Shown: piece by piece, positions 7,191 to 15,614 of the stretch
How positions within the stretch are numbered: the first letter of the stretch is position 1
Layout of the letters: each line of letters begins with the position of its first letter
NCBI GenBank assembly: GCA_946480575.1
Contig: CAMLKF010000021.1
Span: 1 to 27,725, forward strand
DNA: 27,725 nucleotides
Direction: 5' to 3'
From: an uncultured Nitrososphaera sp.
Lineage (GTDB): Archaea > Thermoproteota > Nitrososphaeria > Nitrososphaerales > Nitrososphaeraceae
Translations under genes and position numbers: made by a program
Notes under the pieces: generated by a model
Databases searched by the model: none
What the model was told of the DNA's origin: nothing
Seen by the model: only the letters and a program-made list of their open reading frames with translations

Positions 7191-7811
7191 ATGGAGCAGC
7201 TGCAAGTGGATTCTATCAGCAAGATCTTGAGCACGCGTGGCTTAAATACGCTGATGTTCAGTGACCCGTACGCCAAGCTATGCTTTGTCACTCACTTGGC
7301 GTCGCAGTTTGAAAAAACGATCTACGTCGACCTTGACACGATGTTCACGGCGTACCTGAACGCCGGGCTTGTCCATGCAAAAAACAGCGTCGATGTCTAC
7401 CTGCCTTCGGAAGGCGTGCTTGCGCCGATGATAAAAGATGTGCTTGCATCAATGAGTGCAGGCTCGCTTGTGATCTTTGACTCGGTCAACAGTTTTTACA
7501 GCCTTTTCAGGACGCAGGAGAGGGGGACCGGCGGCCTGAACCACCTGCTGTCTGTGCTACTGATGCTCCTCGTCCGGCACGGCGCTGATGCCGGCGCCCC
7601 GGTGCTTGCATCCAGCATGCTGCGCTACCGCGGCAAGGGCGGCCAGGGGTGGGCCCAGTCACCGGCAAGCCGAAGGCTCTTGCAGTACAAGAGCGCAGTT
7701 AGGATGAGCGTCGAGCTGCACGATGATGGTCTTGTGATGAGGATAATAGAGCATGAGTCGATTCCAGCCGGGACGACGCTGTACTACTGGCACAGCCTTG
7801 TCACAGTTTGA
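7191..7811 (+). CDS. Hypothetical protein with a possible degenerate RecA/KaiC-like fold
   Basis: The 206-residue protein begins MEQLQVDSISKILSTRG. It alternates strands and helices: TLMFSDPYAK, KTIYVDLDTMFTAYL, then SLVIFDSVNSFYSLF, which resembles a Walker B strand followed by the RecA/KaiC sensor helix. The P-loop GxxGxGKT is absent at the expected N-terminal site, so ATP hydrolysis is doubtful. RadB/KaiC or Elp5/6-like proteins are possible relatives. The frame is open further upstream, but that part lies inside the divergent gene. ATG 7191 is preferred over ATG 7167. Its last 11 bp overlap the convergent membrane-protein gene. Confidence 0.6.
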   Translation: MEQLQVDSISKILSTRGLNTLMFSDPYAKLCFVTHLASQFEKTIYVDLDTMFTAYLNAGLVHAKNSVDVYLPSEGVLAPMIKDVLASMSAGSLVIFDSVNSFYSLFRTQERGTGGLNHLLSVLLMLLVRHGADAGAPVLASSMLRYRGKGGQGWAQSPASRRLLQYKSAVRMSVELHDDGLVMRIIEHESIPAGTTLYYWHSLVTV

Positions 7812-8133
7812 CACTGACCAGCATGAACCCTATGAGGAGGGCTACGCCCATCGCCCCAAAGCCCGAGATGAGCATTGCCTTTTGCGCTCTCGGGTCGAGG
7901 CTCCTGCCAGACTCGTAGAGCAGGAACGTGCCGGCCATCCCGATAAAGAGGAGCAGGGTAATGACCACCGTCTCGCCAGATGTCTGGACCGCCCGAGACG
8001 GCAGGATAAAGGCTTCTCCTCTGCTGCCTCCTTCGATTATCGCGTTTACCATGCCTGAGGCAAGGGCGAAAAACACCACTAGGTAGGCGATGGCAACTAC
8101 CCCTACAACCTTTGAAGAAGCGGTGGTGAGCAT
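7801..8133 (-). CDS. Small membrane protein, three predicted helices
   Basis: From ATG 8133 the protein has 110 residues and three hydrophobic segments: KVVGVVAIAYLVVFFALASG (about 8-27), VVITLLLFIGMAGTFLLY (about 53-70) and AMLISGFGAMGVALLIGFML (about 83-103). A short polar loop with SGRSLDPRAQK lies between the last two. The open frame extends to 8274, but the upstream part is promoter-like (tttatttata) and overlaps the divergent gene, so the shorter start is chosen. I do not recognise the family. It is convergent with the gene at 7191. Confidence 0.65.
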   Translation of the reverse strand: MLTTASSKVVGVVAIAYLVVFFALASGMVNAIIEGGSRGEAFILPSRAVQTSGETVVITLLLFIGMAGTFLLYESGRSLDPRAQKAMLISGFGAMGVALLIGFMLVSVKL

Positions 8134-8181
8134 TGACGTATTGTCATAACCCTTAAAATCCCAACTATAAATAAACCTTCC

Positions 8182-8403
8182 ATGACTCAATGCGCCGCCT
8201 GCCACCGAAACACTCTTGCCAACAACAGGTACTGCATCCACCACGCGCAGGCGCTCCAGAGCATGACGGACCACTACAAGGCATGGGTGGAAGCCTATGG
8301 CAGGATATCATGGGACGACTTTTTGAACAAGCTGCTAAAGATGCAGGAAACAGGAAGCTGGATGAAAGAAGTGATTGAAGTAGAATTAAAGGAAAAAAGT
8401 TGA
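8182..8403 (+). CDS. Small zinc-binding protein
   Basis: This 73-residue protein has an N-terminal Cys/His site, C4-x2-C7, then C18 and H20/H21, fitting a short zinc knuckle. A helical segment follows with SMTDHYKAWVEAYGRISWDD and LLKMQETGSWMKEVIEVEL. The helical tail resembles those seen in small archaeal zinc proteins of unknown function. A TATA-like ctataaataa (8165-8174) is only about 12 nt from the ATG, so the box may serve the divergent membrane gene instead. It ends 15 bp from the thermosome stop, tail to tail. Confidence 0.7.
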   Translation: MTQCAACHRNTLANNRYCIHHAQALQSMTDHYKAWVEAYGRISWDDFLNKLLKMQETGSWMKEVIEVELKEKS

Positions 8404-8418
8404 GTGGCAGAGATGTTT

Positions 8419-10101
8419 TTACATCTCCATTCCGCCCATTCCGCCCATTCCGCCCATTCCGCCCATACCTCCCATTCCGCCTGGAGGTGCAGGCGGGCCG
8501 CCGCCACCAGACTTGCTTGAAGCTATAACGTCGTCAATCCTCAGGATCATCGACGCGGCTTCGGTGGCAGACTTGATTATCTGCTCCTTTACTGCAAGTG
8601 GTTCAACCACGTCCAGCTTGCTCATGTCGGCGATCTTGGCGTTCCTCGCATCGACGCCGGTCCACTTGCTTCCCTTGCTCTGCTTTGAGCGGAGCTCGGT
8701 GAGCGTGTCTATCGGGTCCATACCTGCGTTCTCTGCAAGAGACAGCGGTATCACTTCAAGGGCCTCTGCAAATTTTTCTGCAGCCAGCTGCTCTCTGCCG
8801 GAAAGGGTGCTTGTCCACTCTCTCAGCTTGGATGCAGCGTATGCCTCTGGAGCTCCTCCGCCTGCAACGATTGCCGGCTTTTCAAGGACATCCTTTGAGA
8901 CCATCAGCGCGTCGTGAACAGACCTTTCGGCCTCGTCGACTACCCTCTGCGAGCCGCCCCTGATAAGTATGGTCACCGACTTGGGGTGCTTGGCCCCTTC
9001 GACAAAGACCCACTTGTCAGTCTCTACTTTGCGTTCCTCTACAAGCTCTGCTGAACCCAGATCCTTTGCAGTTAGGTCGTCAAGGTTGTTGACTATTCTG
9101 GCGCCGGTTGCGCGGGACATTTTTGTCATGTCTGACTCTTTGACGCGCCTTACCGCAAGAATGTTTGCCTTTGCCAAATAGTGCTGGGCGATGTCATCAA
9201 TCCCCTTCTGGCACACGACGACATTGGCGCCGCTCTCGACTATCTTGTCGACCATCGATTTCAGCATCCTGTTCTCTTCTTCAAGGAACATCTTCATTTG
9301 GTCCGGCGAGCTGATGTTTATCTTGGCGTCAAACTCGGTCTTTTCAATTTCAAGCGCCGAATTGATAAGGGCAATCTTGGCGGACTGGATCCTCTTGGGC
9401 ATGCCGCCGTGCACAACTTCCTTGTCAAGGACGATGCCCTTGATCAACTTTGTGTCCCTGATAGAGCCGCCTGCCTTCTTTTCCACCTTGACGTCGTCGA
9501 TATCCAGCCTGTAGCCCGAATCTGTCTTGTCTGCGACTGAAATCGCGGCATTGACCACAATCTGGGCGAGGTCGCCTGCCTCCTTTGACACAAGCTTTGT
9601 CTGCATCGACGTTCTGGCTATCCTTGCCAGCTCTTCCTTTTCGTTGCCAGCGACTTTTTGTGCGATGCTGTTGAGCACTTCAATAGCCTTTGTGGCGCTC
9701 TTCCTATAGCCGTCGACAATTATTGTCGGGTGGACATCCTTGTTTATCAGCTCTTCCGCCTTTTCAATGAGGGCGCCGGCAAGGACAACGACTGAAGTGG
9801 TCCCGTCGCCGACCTCGTTGTCAGTCGCCTTGCTGACCTCTACCATCATCTTTGCTGCAGGGTGTTGAACATCTATTTCCTTCAGGATTGTTGCTCCGTC
9901 GTTTGTTATTGTCACGTCGCCAAGGGTGTCCACCAGCATCTTGTCCATCCCTCTTGGCCCGAGAGAACTTCCTACTATCTCGGCTATCAGCTTTGCAGCG
10001 GTGATGTTATTCTTCTGGGCATCGCGACCCTTTGTCTGTGAAGCTCCTTCCTTCAGAATCAGCACTGGAACGCCTCCTGCTGAGCCTTGTTGTATTGACA
10101 T
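8419..10101 (-). CDS. thsA: Thermosome subunit (group II chaperonin)
   Basis: The 560-residue ATP-dependent chaperonin assembles into a closed double-ring cage that folds cytosolic proteins. It shows the group II landmarks: [11 protein letters not shown] (46-56) near the nucleotide site, NDGATIL (67-73), GDGTTS (98-103) with the catalytic aspartate, and a C-terminal GGM repeat tail that projects into the cavity. Length is typical (about 540-560). Whether this is the alpha or beta subunit cannot be decided from one copy. Expression signals are strong: a perfect AGGAGGT ribosome site ends 10 nt before the ATG and a TATA box sits further up. It stands alone, with the rhomboid gene ending 77 bp upstream on the same strand. 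Confidence 0.97.
   Translation of the reverse strand: MSIQQGSAGGVPVLILKEGASQTKGRDAQKNNITAAKLIAEIVGSSLGPRGMDKMLVDTLGDVTITNDGATILKEIDVQHPAAKMMVEVSKATDNEVGDGTTSVVVLAGALIEKAEELINKDVHPTIIVDGYRKSATKAIEVLNSIAQKVAGNEKEELARIARTSMQTKLVSKEAGDLAQIVVNAAISVADKTDSGYRLDIDDVKVEKKAGGSIRDTKLIKGIVLDKEVVHGGMPKRIQSAKIALINSALEIEKTEFDAKINISSPDQMKMFLEEENRMLKSMVDKIVESGANVVVCQKGIDDIAQHYLAKANILAVRRVKESDMTKMSRATGARIVNNLDDLTAKDLGSAELVEERKVETDKWVFVEGAKHPKSVTILIRGGSQRVVDEAERSVHDALMVSKDVLEKPAIVAGGGAPEAYAASKLREWTSTLSGREQLAAEKFAEALEVIPLSLAENAGMDPIDTLTELRSKQSKGSKWTGVDARNAKIADMSKLDVVEPLAVKEQIIKSATEAASMILRIDDVIASSKSGGGGPPAPPGGMGGMGGMGGMGGMGGMEM
8428..8481 (-). repeat. Six 9-bp units encoding the GGM tail of the thermosome
   Basis: Six consecutive 9-mers (plus strand cattccgcc, the fifth varied to catacctcc) encode GGM x6 just before the MEM end. 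Near-identical units make the copy number prone to slippage between strains. Confidence 0.9.
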
Positions 10102-10111
10102 TTGCTCATAT

Positions 10112-10160
10112 ACCTCCTAAAATTGCAAAATTAATGGGTCTATGCGGGATATTTTAAATT
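10112..10160 (-). promoter_or_regulatory. Thermosome promoter and Shine-Dalgarno
   Basis: On the minus strand a TATA box aatttaaaat (10160-10151) is followed by a short leader and AGGAGGT (10118-10112), ten bases before the ATG. This is one of the few genes in the window with a clear leader and strong ribosome site. Most others look leaderless. Confidence 0.75.
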
Positions 10161-10178
10161 TGCTGCGACACAACTATA

Positions 10179-11213
10179 CTATTTCGTTAGCCTGATCCTC
10201 GCAATGCCGTTAAGGTACTGGATGTATTTTACCACGGGGTTGACTGCGGTATCGGGCAGCTTTGCTAGCAGCTCATATCTTCTGGAGCCACGCGCCATTA
10301 TCCTTACCTGCCGGGTATCGGCCTCGTACTGGGCGCTGATGTCAGAGGCATCTGACACGCCCCGCAATTCGGCAATGACCTCGTAATAGTCGGGTCCCTC
10401 GATGACCTCGGGTATGGCCGGCGCGACATCCTCTATCCTCGGCCGCGCCTTTCGCTTCATCGGGTTCCTGAACGTGGGCTTGGACGCCCCTCCAGCTTCG
10501 CCCCTGCTTGGAATCGCGCCCTTGTACTTTATTGAGTCGGGAAGGGCCTTCCACACAAGGCCGGTCGCGGCGCCGGCGGCAAAGCCGCCAATGTGTGCAA
10601 GGTATGCGACGCCTGCTTCGCCTACAGGCCCGAGCTGGCCTATCACTGCAAAGATGACCTGCAAGACAAACCAGAACGGGATCCATATCAGCACTGGTAT
10701 GCGGACAAAGTAAATGAAAAAGACCGCTATTGCAGTGAGGATCTTTGCTCTAGGGTACATTACGAGGTACGCGCCAAGTACCCCAGAGATGGCTCCTGAC
10801 GCCCCGACGGCCGGAACCTCGCCTCCTCCCGCGTAAACCGCAAAGGCGCTGTGCGCAAGGGCTGCAGCTGCTCCCCACCCGACATAAATCAAGAGGTACT
10901 TTATCCTGCCGTATCTGTCTTCGATGTTGTCGCCAAAAACAAATAGAAAGATCATGTTGCCGATGATGTGGGCAATGCCGCCGTGCATGAACATTGACGT
11001 TATGACTGTGGGCGCGCTGGCAGGAAAATCGTTAAACAGCCTGTCTGGCACTGCGCCGTATATGAGGAACATTTCCTGCACTGCCTGCTGGTCTGAAAAA
11101 AAGCCGGTTGTTATCACTTCCCATACGAACACGATGACATTGATCCCGATGATGCCATAATTGAGCCACGGCTTGCCGTGCATGCGCTGGATGTCATCGT
11201 GGAGTGGGAACAT
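10179..11213 (-). CDS. Rhomboid-family intramembrane protease with a C-terminal Hsp20/CS-like domain
   Basis: The 344-residue protein has a six-helix rhomboid core (about 17-225). H77, H82 and N86 lie in HGGIAHIIGN. The catalytic serine is S139 in GASGAISG, and the catalytic histidine is H207 in AHIGGF. Together S139 and H207 form the Ser-His dyad that cleaves membrane proteins within the bilayer. After a basic linker (about 226-270) comes a small beta-rich domain (about 274-344) with YYEVIAELRGV, VRIMARGSRRYELLAKLP and IARIRLTK, which resembles the Hsp20/alpha-crystallin sandwich. This domain may bind unfolded soluble parts of substrates (inference). A zinc-finger gene ends 56 bp upstream on the same strand and the two may be cotranscribed. 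Confidence 0.88.
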   Translation of the reverse strand: MFPLHDDIQRMHGKPWLNYGIIGINVIVFVWEVITTGFFSDQQAVQEMFLIYGAVPDRLFNDFPASAPTVITSMFMHGGIAHIIGNMIFLFVFGDNIEDRYGRIKYLLIYVGWGAAAALAHSAFAVYAGGGEVPAVGASGAISGVLGAYLVMYPRAKILTAIAVFFIYFVRIPVLIWIPFWFVLQVIFAVIGQLGPVGEAGVAYLAHIGGFAAGAATGLVWKALPDSIKYKGAIPSRGEAGGASKPTFRNPMKRKARPRIEDVAPAIPEVIEGPDYYEVIAELRGVSDASDISAQYEADTRQVRIMARGSRRYELLAKLPDTAVNPVVKYIQYLNGIARIRLTK

Positions 11214-11269
11214 GATGTGCGGTTCAACCTGTAGAATGCATCAAGAAGAAATAAGTCTTTGTGCTAAAA

Positions 11270-11437
11270 CTAAAATCCGAAAGGATTCGTGTTGGGCATG
11301 TCGCCTCGACTCTTTTCGCTGTGGGCCTTTTTTTCATGGCGCTTCATCCTCTCCTTTTCGTCAAATACCATGCTGCAGTACTGGCACTTCCACACCTTCT
11401 TGGTGGCATCGCCGTCTTTTCTGCGAAAGAGATCCAT
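11270..11437 (-). CDS. 55-residue C2H2 zinc-finger protein
   Basis: The ATG at 11437 opens a short frame whose product contains one classical C2H2 finger, C18-x2-C21-x12-H34-x4-H39, flanked by basic residues (RRKDGDATKKVWK before, KKAHSEKSR after). Single-finger proteins of this size occur in archaea and can bind DNA, RNA or protein. A TATA-like aactttaatc near 11466-11475 sits about 30 nt before the ATG, consistent with a leaderless mRNA. The gene is easily missed because of its length. Confidence 0.85.
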   Translation of the reverse strand: MDLFRRKDGDATKKVWKCQYCSMVFDEKERMKRHEKKAHSEKSRGDMPNTNPFGF

Positions 11438-11550
11438 CAGAGGCTGCTAGCGTCAGCCAGGTTGATTAAAGTTGCGCTCAGGCCGGCGCACCTATTAAAA
11501 GTGTAGGGATCATGTAATTTTACATTAGATATATTTTATAAGAAATTTCA

Positions 11551-12887
11551 ATGAAAGCATCTAGAAGTAGTCATTATTTGCAAGATTCCCTGTCCCTTGC
11601 CAGCCGTAACTGGTCGTGGTACCTTGTGCCCATGAACGCCAGCTGTAGTGGCCTCTCGATCATAATCCCGATATACATGCTGTCGCTTGGTGGGCAGGTC
11701 AGGGAGGTGGCGATGGCAGTATTCCTGTCAAACCTTGCGGTGACGCTTGGCGCGGTTTTCTGGGGCAAGCTTATAGACGCCATGCACTGGCGCAAGACCA
11801 TAGTCGATATATGCTCTGCAGCCGTTGCGATAACCGCTGCTTCGATATTTTTCATATCAAGCACTCCGCTGCTCATGCTGACGTCTGCCCTAGTCGGGTT
11901 CTTTAGCGTCGGCCCGGCACCCGTGACAAACCTGCTTGTTATGGAAAAGTCAAGGAGGGAGGACTGGTTGAAAACGTAAACTGGACGTCACTTATCAGCG
12001 CCGTCGGCCCCGTTGTTGCAATGCTCGCCGGGTACGTATGGCTCATGGAATACAGCACGCAGACGTACGCAATAGTCTGCTCTGCAATCGCGGTTTCGTC
12101 ACTTGTGCTGACTGTCATGTTTGTGCAGGACTCGCCGGCGACCCTTAAGCGTAGGGCGATGGTCAGGCTCCCAGCGCCTATCTACCGGTCCAAGCAGGTG
12201 CCGATGATGTTACTCAAGCCAGTCTTCGACCTGAGCATTTCAAAGCTACGCGCCAGCGTGTCAAAAAAAGAGTTCCTGTTCTTTGCCGGCACCGGCCTGT
12301 ATTTCCTGTCAGGCAACAACCTTATGTTCACCCCCTATACGCCATTTTTGAAAGACAGTGGCGTCACCGACTCAGGAGTGTTCCTTGCCTATACGATACT
12401 GCACCTGTCAAGGGTGTTGTTCTTTTTGCCATTCAACCACGGTATAGTCGCAAAAACGCGGCGAAGAAAGGAGAGCCGGCTTGCATATATCCCGAGTATG
12501 TCTGGCATCATGCTTGCTGTTGCGGCCGCGGTATTGCTTGCAGGAAACCCTATGTCGGTGCTGATGATGACGCTCGTGTCGTTTGTTGCAGTCGAAGTGG
12601 GATTTAGCATATGGAGTATGACCACTACTCTGTCGCTGCCAAAGATAATCCCGGCCGGCAAGAAGGAGGGAAACGTGCTTGGAGTGAACAGCGCGATAAT
12701 TGGAGCCGGGCTCCTGATAGGGTCGATAGCCGCAGGCGAAGTCGCGGGGTCGTTTGGCTACTGCTGGGTGACGTTTGCCCTTGCTATAGCATTTCTGGCT
12801 GCGTCGTTCGTGCTGGTGAGCAAGTTCTTTAACAAAACTGTGATGGCGACGACGACGACAACAACTGTCGCCAAAGCTGCCATCTGA
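11551..12887 (+). pseudogene. Major facilitator superfamily transporter with one frameshift
   Basis: Two consecutive frames encode the two halves of a 12-helix MFS transporter. The first (11551-11979) has helices 1-4, with the loop WGKLIDAMHWRKT between helices 2 and 3, equivalent to the MFS A motif GxLaDrxGrr. It stops at TAA 11977-11979. The second continues in another frame from ENVNWTSLISAVG (about 11970) and runs to TGA 12885-12887, with the central loop (SKLRASVSKKEF) and the C-terminal six helices. The change lies near 11962-11972 (tggttgaaaac). One missing base or two extra bases would explain it. Apart from this, the coding is clean, so the break is recent or a sequencing error. The TATA box atatttta is about 20 nt before the ATG. 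Substrate unknown. Confidence 0.8.
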
Positions 12888-12892
12888 TCATT

Positions 12893-13123
12893 TTATTCCA
12901 TGACTATCATTGTCAGGGTGGACTTGACTCCGTTGAGCTTTCGGAGCTTCCATGTGATGGTTTCCTTTACTTTTTCCATCGTGTCGGCTTCTACCTGCGC
13001 AACAATATCATAAACGCCATAGACCTGATAGACCTCCTTTACGCTTTCGAGTTTTCGCAAATCGTTAACAAGAGAATCCTCGCTTCCAAGCTCGGCATTC
13101 ATAAGAACAAAAGCTTTTGGCAT
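12893..13123 (-). CDS. Stand-alone Lrp/AsnC effector-binding (RAM) domain protein, second copy
   Basis: The 76-residue RAM domain (AFVLMNAELGSEDSL, YGVYDIVAQVEAD, STLTMIVME) is close to the protein encoded at 5727-5981, differing mainly by a shorter C-terminus. No HTH is present. The acidic pocket strand VYGVYDIVA is conserved, so ligand binding is probably kept. A TATA box (tttttatac on the minus strand, near 13143-13151) lies about 26 nt from the ATG, indicating a leaderless mRNA. It ends 5 bp from the convergent MFS gene. Confidence 0.9.
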   Translation of the reverse strand: MPKAFVLMNAELGSEDSLVNDLRKLESVKEVYQVYGVYDIVAQVEADTMEKVKETITWKLRKLNGVKSTLTMIVME

Positions 13124-13159
13124 GGAATGCTAATAATGAGCGATGTATAAAAACCTGAT

Positions 13160-13520
13160 CTACATGGCTCATCAAATTGGTAACGGCTCAAATTTATCAA
13201 CAACTATTCCAGGCTATGATCTTGTGTCAGCTCGCGCCAGTTGAGCCCAACAAATACTCTGCATCAACCGAGCCAGCGGTCACAGCCCCCAAAAGATATT
13301 GCATCGACAGATCAAAATTATAGCTGCGGAAAAAGCACACGTCCGAAGCATATCATGTTTGCGCATGCAATCGCTCGCTGATCCTCCTCCCTCTGCTGCT
13401 CTAGGTACTGCTTGCAGTTGTCTAGGCTGTACTGCATGAGTGGTATCACAGTAAAAGCATTAACACAAATTCAACGAAAGCGAGCATGTCCATGTGCTGT
13501 CACAGGCTATGGCTGCTGCT
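13160..13520. other. Intergenic stretch without a convincing gene
   Basis: I see no RNA gene and no frame with family character. Two minus-strand micro-ORFs exist: 38 codons starting MQYSLDNCKQYLEQQ (near 13438) and 25 codons starting MQYLLGAVTAG. They have no promoter support and may be remnants or chance. Confidence 0.4.
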
Positions 13521-13522
13521 AC

Positions 13523-14335
13523 CTAAACTTCATGCTTTAGTTTGCTTTCGTCAAATGGGCTGGCCTTTTCCCACTGGTACGCAAAAAGGTCTGAGCACCA
13601 CTCCAAGAACTCCTTGTCCTCGCCGTAAAACATCATGTTGAGATCAGGCTCGCCCTTCATGTTTGGAAATACGACGCAACCCTGCTTTTCATTGAAAATC
13701 GTCATCACCTTCACTTCGGGCAGCATCCTGCGCTCGACCTTCCCCTTGCTGATAAAGTTGCGCCAGCCGACCTTTTGCAGCATCTGGGTTCTGCCCTTTG
13801 GCACGACCGCGTTGGCTGCAAATATGTACGAGAATTTTACGCCCTGCTCGACTCTGCTGCTCACTGTTTCGATGACGTCAAGTGGAACCTGCGCCATTAT
13901 CTCCTTGATGTATTTTTCTGACTCCATGTATAGCGTCTTCCAGCGCTGGAGTATCGCCATGACGCCGTGCACGATTTCGCAGCTGTGGAATGCTCCCATT
14001 CGTTGCACGAATTTCGGCGGCAGGTCGCCAAGGCTGTGGTCAAGGAAAAAGTCCCTGTTACGGTACAGAAAATCATAGCTGGGAATTATCGTGACCACCG
14101 TCCTACCGTAGGCCGTAAGCACCAGCTCGCCTTCCTTGTCCTTCAGCACTAGCCCTGACTCGACAAGGCGGGTCATGTTGCGATGGGCTTCCTGCATCGT
14201 CGCGTCAAGCTCGGAGGCAAGCTGGGAAAGCCTGTAGTTCTTTTGGCTCAGTTTTGTCAGCATGGCAAGACGAAGGTCGCCGGCAAGCTCAAAGAATAAA
14301 GACCCAACGCCTTCGTTGGGCTCGCTGTCCGACAT
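13523..14335 (-). CDS. ArsR-like winged-helix regulator with FilR1-type ligand domain
   Basis: From ATG 14335 the product is 270 residues. Residues about 8-85 form a winged helix (LFFELAGDLRLAMLTKL, LSQLASELDATMQEAHRNM, then a wing with LVLKDKEGELVLT). The C-terminal half matches the FilR1 middle-domain type (former DUF1724), ending with EFLEWCSDLFAYQWEKASPF. Family members are archaeal repressors or activators that respond to metabolites. An in-frame ATG at 14353 also exists, but the TATA box (tttttaagg on the minus strand, 14360-14368) lies about 28 nt from 14335, so the downstream start is leaderless and preferred. It is divergent from the L11 gene, with about 110 bp between starts. Confidence 0.85.
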   Translation of the reverse strand: MSDSEPNEGVGSLFFELAGDLRLAMLTKLSQKNYRLSQLASELDATMQEAHRNMTRLVESGLVLKDKEGELVLTAYGRTVVTIIPSYDFLYRNRDFFLDHSLGDLPPKFVQRMGAFHSCEIVHGVMAILQRWKTLYMESEKYIKEIMAQVPLDVIETVSSRVEQGVKFSYIFAANAVVPKGRTQMLQKVGWRNFISKGKVERRMLPEVKVMTIFNEKQGCVVFPNMKGEPDLNMMFYGEDKEFLEWCSDLFAYQWEKASPFDESKLKHEV

Positions 14336-14445
14336 GCCTGCCGACAATAACAAGGCACAACCTTAAAAACGTGTCAAGCAGGCGCTCTCTGTTTACAAGA
14401 ACAGGAAGGATTATAATTTGGCTAAATCCACTGCAGTTTCTGTAT

Positions 14446-14928
14446 ATGGGTGATAAAAAGTCCATCTCTGCGCTAGTGAGCGGCGGAGAAGCAAATGCAG
14501 GGCCGCCTCTTGGTCCGGCTCTGGGTCCTATGGGAGTTAACGTGTTGCAGGTTGTAAATACCATTAACGAGAAGACGAAGGATTTCCCCGGCATGAAGGT
14601 TCCAGTCAAGGTCGAGGTCGATTCCGAGACCAAGAAATTCACGGTCGAAGTCGGCATTCCGCCAACTGCCGCTCTCGTGTGCAAGGAGGCTGGTATCCCC
14701 AAGGGCTCCGGCACCGCCGGCATCAACTATGCAGGCGACCTTACTATGGCAAGCGCCGTGAAAATAGCCAAGATGAAGATCGACGGCTCATACGCCAAGG
14801 ACATCAAGGGCGCAGTCAAGGAAGTCATCGGGTCATGCGTCAGCATAGGGGTAAAGGTCGAAGGCAAGCCCGCCAAGGAGATCTTTGCAGACATTACGAC
14901 AGGCACATACGATGACCTTTTAAAGTAG
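14446..14928 (+). CDS. rpl11: 50S ribosomal protein L11
   Basis: The 160-residue protein contains the SGGEANAGPPLGPALGPMGV segment of the L11 N-terminal domain (about 9-28), the KVEVDSETKKFTVEVG hairpin and the C-terminal rRNA-binding domain with KGSGTAG. It binds 23S rRNA at the GTPase-associated centre and helps factor binding. The frame is open upstream, but ATG 14446 gives the correct family start (MGDKKSI), and a TATA box (attataattt, 14410-14419) stands about 30 nt before it. Here L11 is alone. The usual neighbours L1, L10 and L12 are not in the window. Confidence 0.97.
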   Translation: MGDKKSISALVSGGEANAGPPLGPALGPMGVNVLQVVNTINEKTKDFPGMKVPVKVEVDSETKKFTVEVGIPPTAALVCKEAGIPKGSGTAGINYAGDLTMASAVKIAKMKIDGSYAKDIKGAVKEVIGSCVSIGVKVEGKPAKEIFADITTGTYDDLLK

Positions 14929-15151
14929 GCGACAGAAAGACCCTAAACGTTACAAGCATGACGGAATATGAGCTTGACACCGCCCACAGCTGCCGGACGG
15001 CCCATATGAGCTTAGGCTCATTGCACATGACGTGGCAGGAAACGAGGGTGCCATTAGCACTATCATGGTGGTGTCAAACACGGCGCCCCAGATGATGTCG
15101 GCAAGCTTGCTCGGGCTTGTCGCCGGCGCCGTCATCACATCTGCAGCGTGA
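14929..15151 (+). pseudogene. 3' remnant of an Ig-like surface protein with C-terminal membrane anchor
   Basis: Directly after the L11 stop, one frame reads DRKTLNVTSMTEYELDTAHS. After a frame change near 14990 another reads LPDGPYELRLIAHDVAGNEG, the typical last strands of an Ig/cadherin-like bacterial surface domain. It continues through ISTIMVVSNTAPQ to a short hydrophobic end (MMSASLLGLVAGAVITSAA) and TGA 15149-15151. No N-terminal part, promoter or signal peptide is present, so this is the tail of a larger exported adhesin-like gene that lost its 5' part. Confidence 0.6.
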
Positions 15152-15246
15152 TTATTGCTGTCAAGAAGACACCAGTCATAGGGAAGGCAGAGCCTGCCAG
15201 TCAATAAATCTTAAATAGTAAATAACCCAATTTTGACATACGAGAC

Positions 15247-15606
15247 ATGAGTGAAGACAGGAAAACGGCAAGCATGCACGCCGCCAGCAGCGGTTTGGTC
15301 GAACTGGGCGAAAAAAACTTTGATGAGATGATAGGAGGCAGCAAGCCGGTACTGGTTGACTTTTGGGCTACATGGTGCGGCCCATGCCAGTTCATGCTGC
15401 CCATATTTGACAAGCTGGCCAAGAAATACGGCGGCAAAGTGACCTTTGGGAGGCTAAACGTGGACGACAACCAAGGAGTCGCGATGCGCTACGACGTCTA
15501 TGCAATCCCAACGTTCATTATGTTTATGAACGGAAAAGCCGTCGACAGGGCTGTTGGCGCGGTAGGGGAAAAGGGCCTCGAAGGCTTGCTCCAAAAGTAC
15601 CAGTGA
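15247..15606 (+). CDS. trxA: Thioredoxin
   Basis: The 119-residue thioredoxin has the active-site motif W-C44-GP-C47, the buried aspartate in VLVDFWATW and the cis-proline loop AIPTF. It reduces protein disulfides in the cytosol with electrons from thioredoxin reductase. An N-terminal extension of about 16 residues (SEDRKTASMHAASSG) precedes the canonical fold and is not hydrophobic, so no export is predicted. The TATA-like cttaaatag (15210-15218) lies about 30 nt upstream. The gene converges with aIF5B, with an 8-bp gap between stops. Confidence 0.95.
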   Translation: MSEDRKTASMHAASSGLVELGEKNFDEMIGGSKPVLVDFWATWCGPCQFMLPIFDKLAKKYGGKVTFGRLNVDDNQGVAMRYDVYAIPTFIMFMNGKAVDRAVGAVGEKGLEGLLQKYQ

Positions 15607-15614
15607 TCCGATTA

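Noticed and set aside
8428..8481. Tandem repeat as a CRISPR or minisatellite
   Set aside because: The 9-bp units are codons of the thermosome GGM tail.
11551..12887. Programmed frameshifting in the MFS gene
   Set aside because: There is no strong slippery heptamer, pause structure or known precedent in this family. A mutation or sequencing error is simpler.
14950..15204. 84-codon minus-strand frame
   Set aside because: The plus strand there encodes a recognisable Ig-like tail. The minus frame has no family features.
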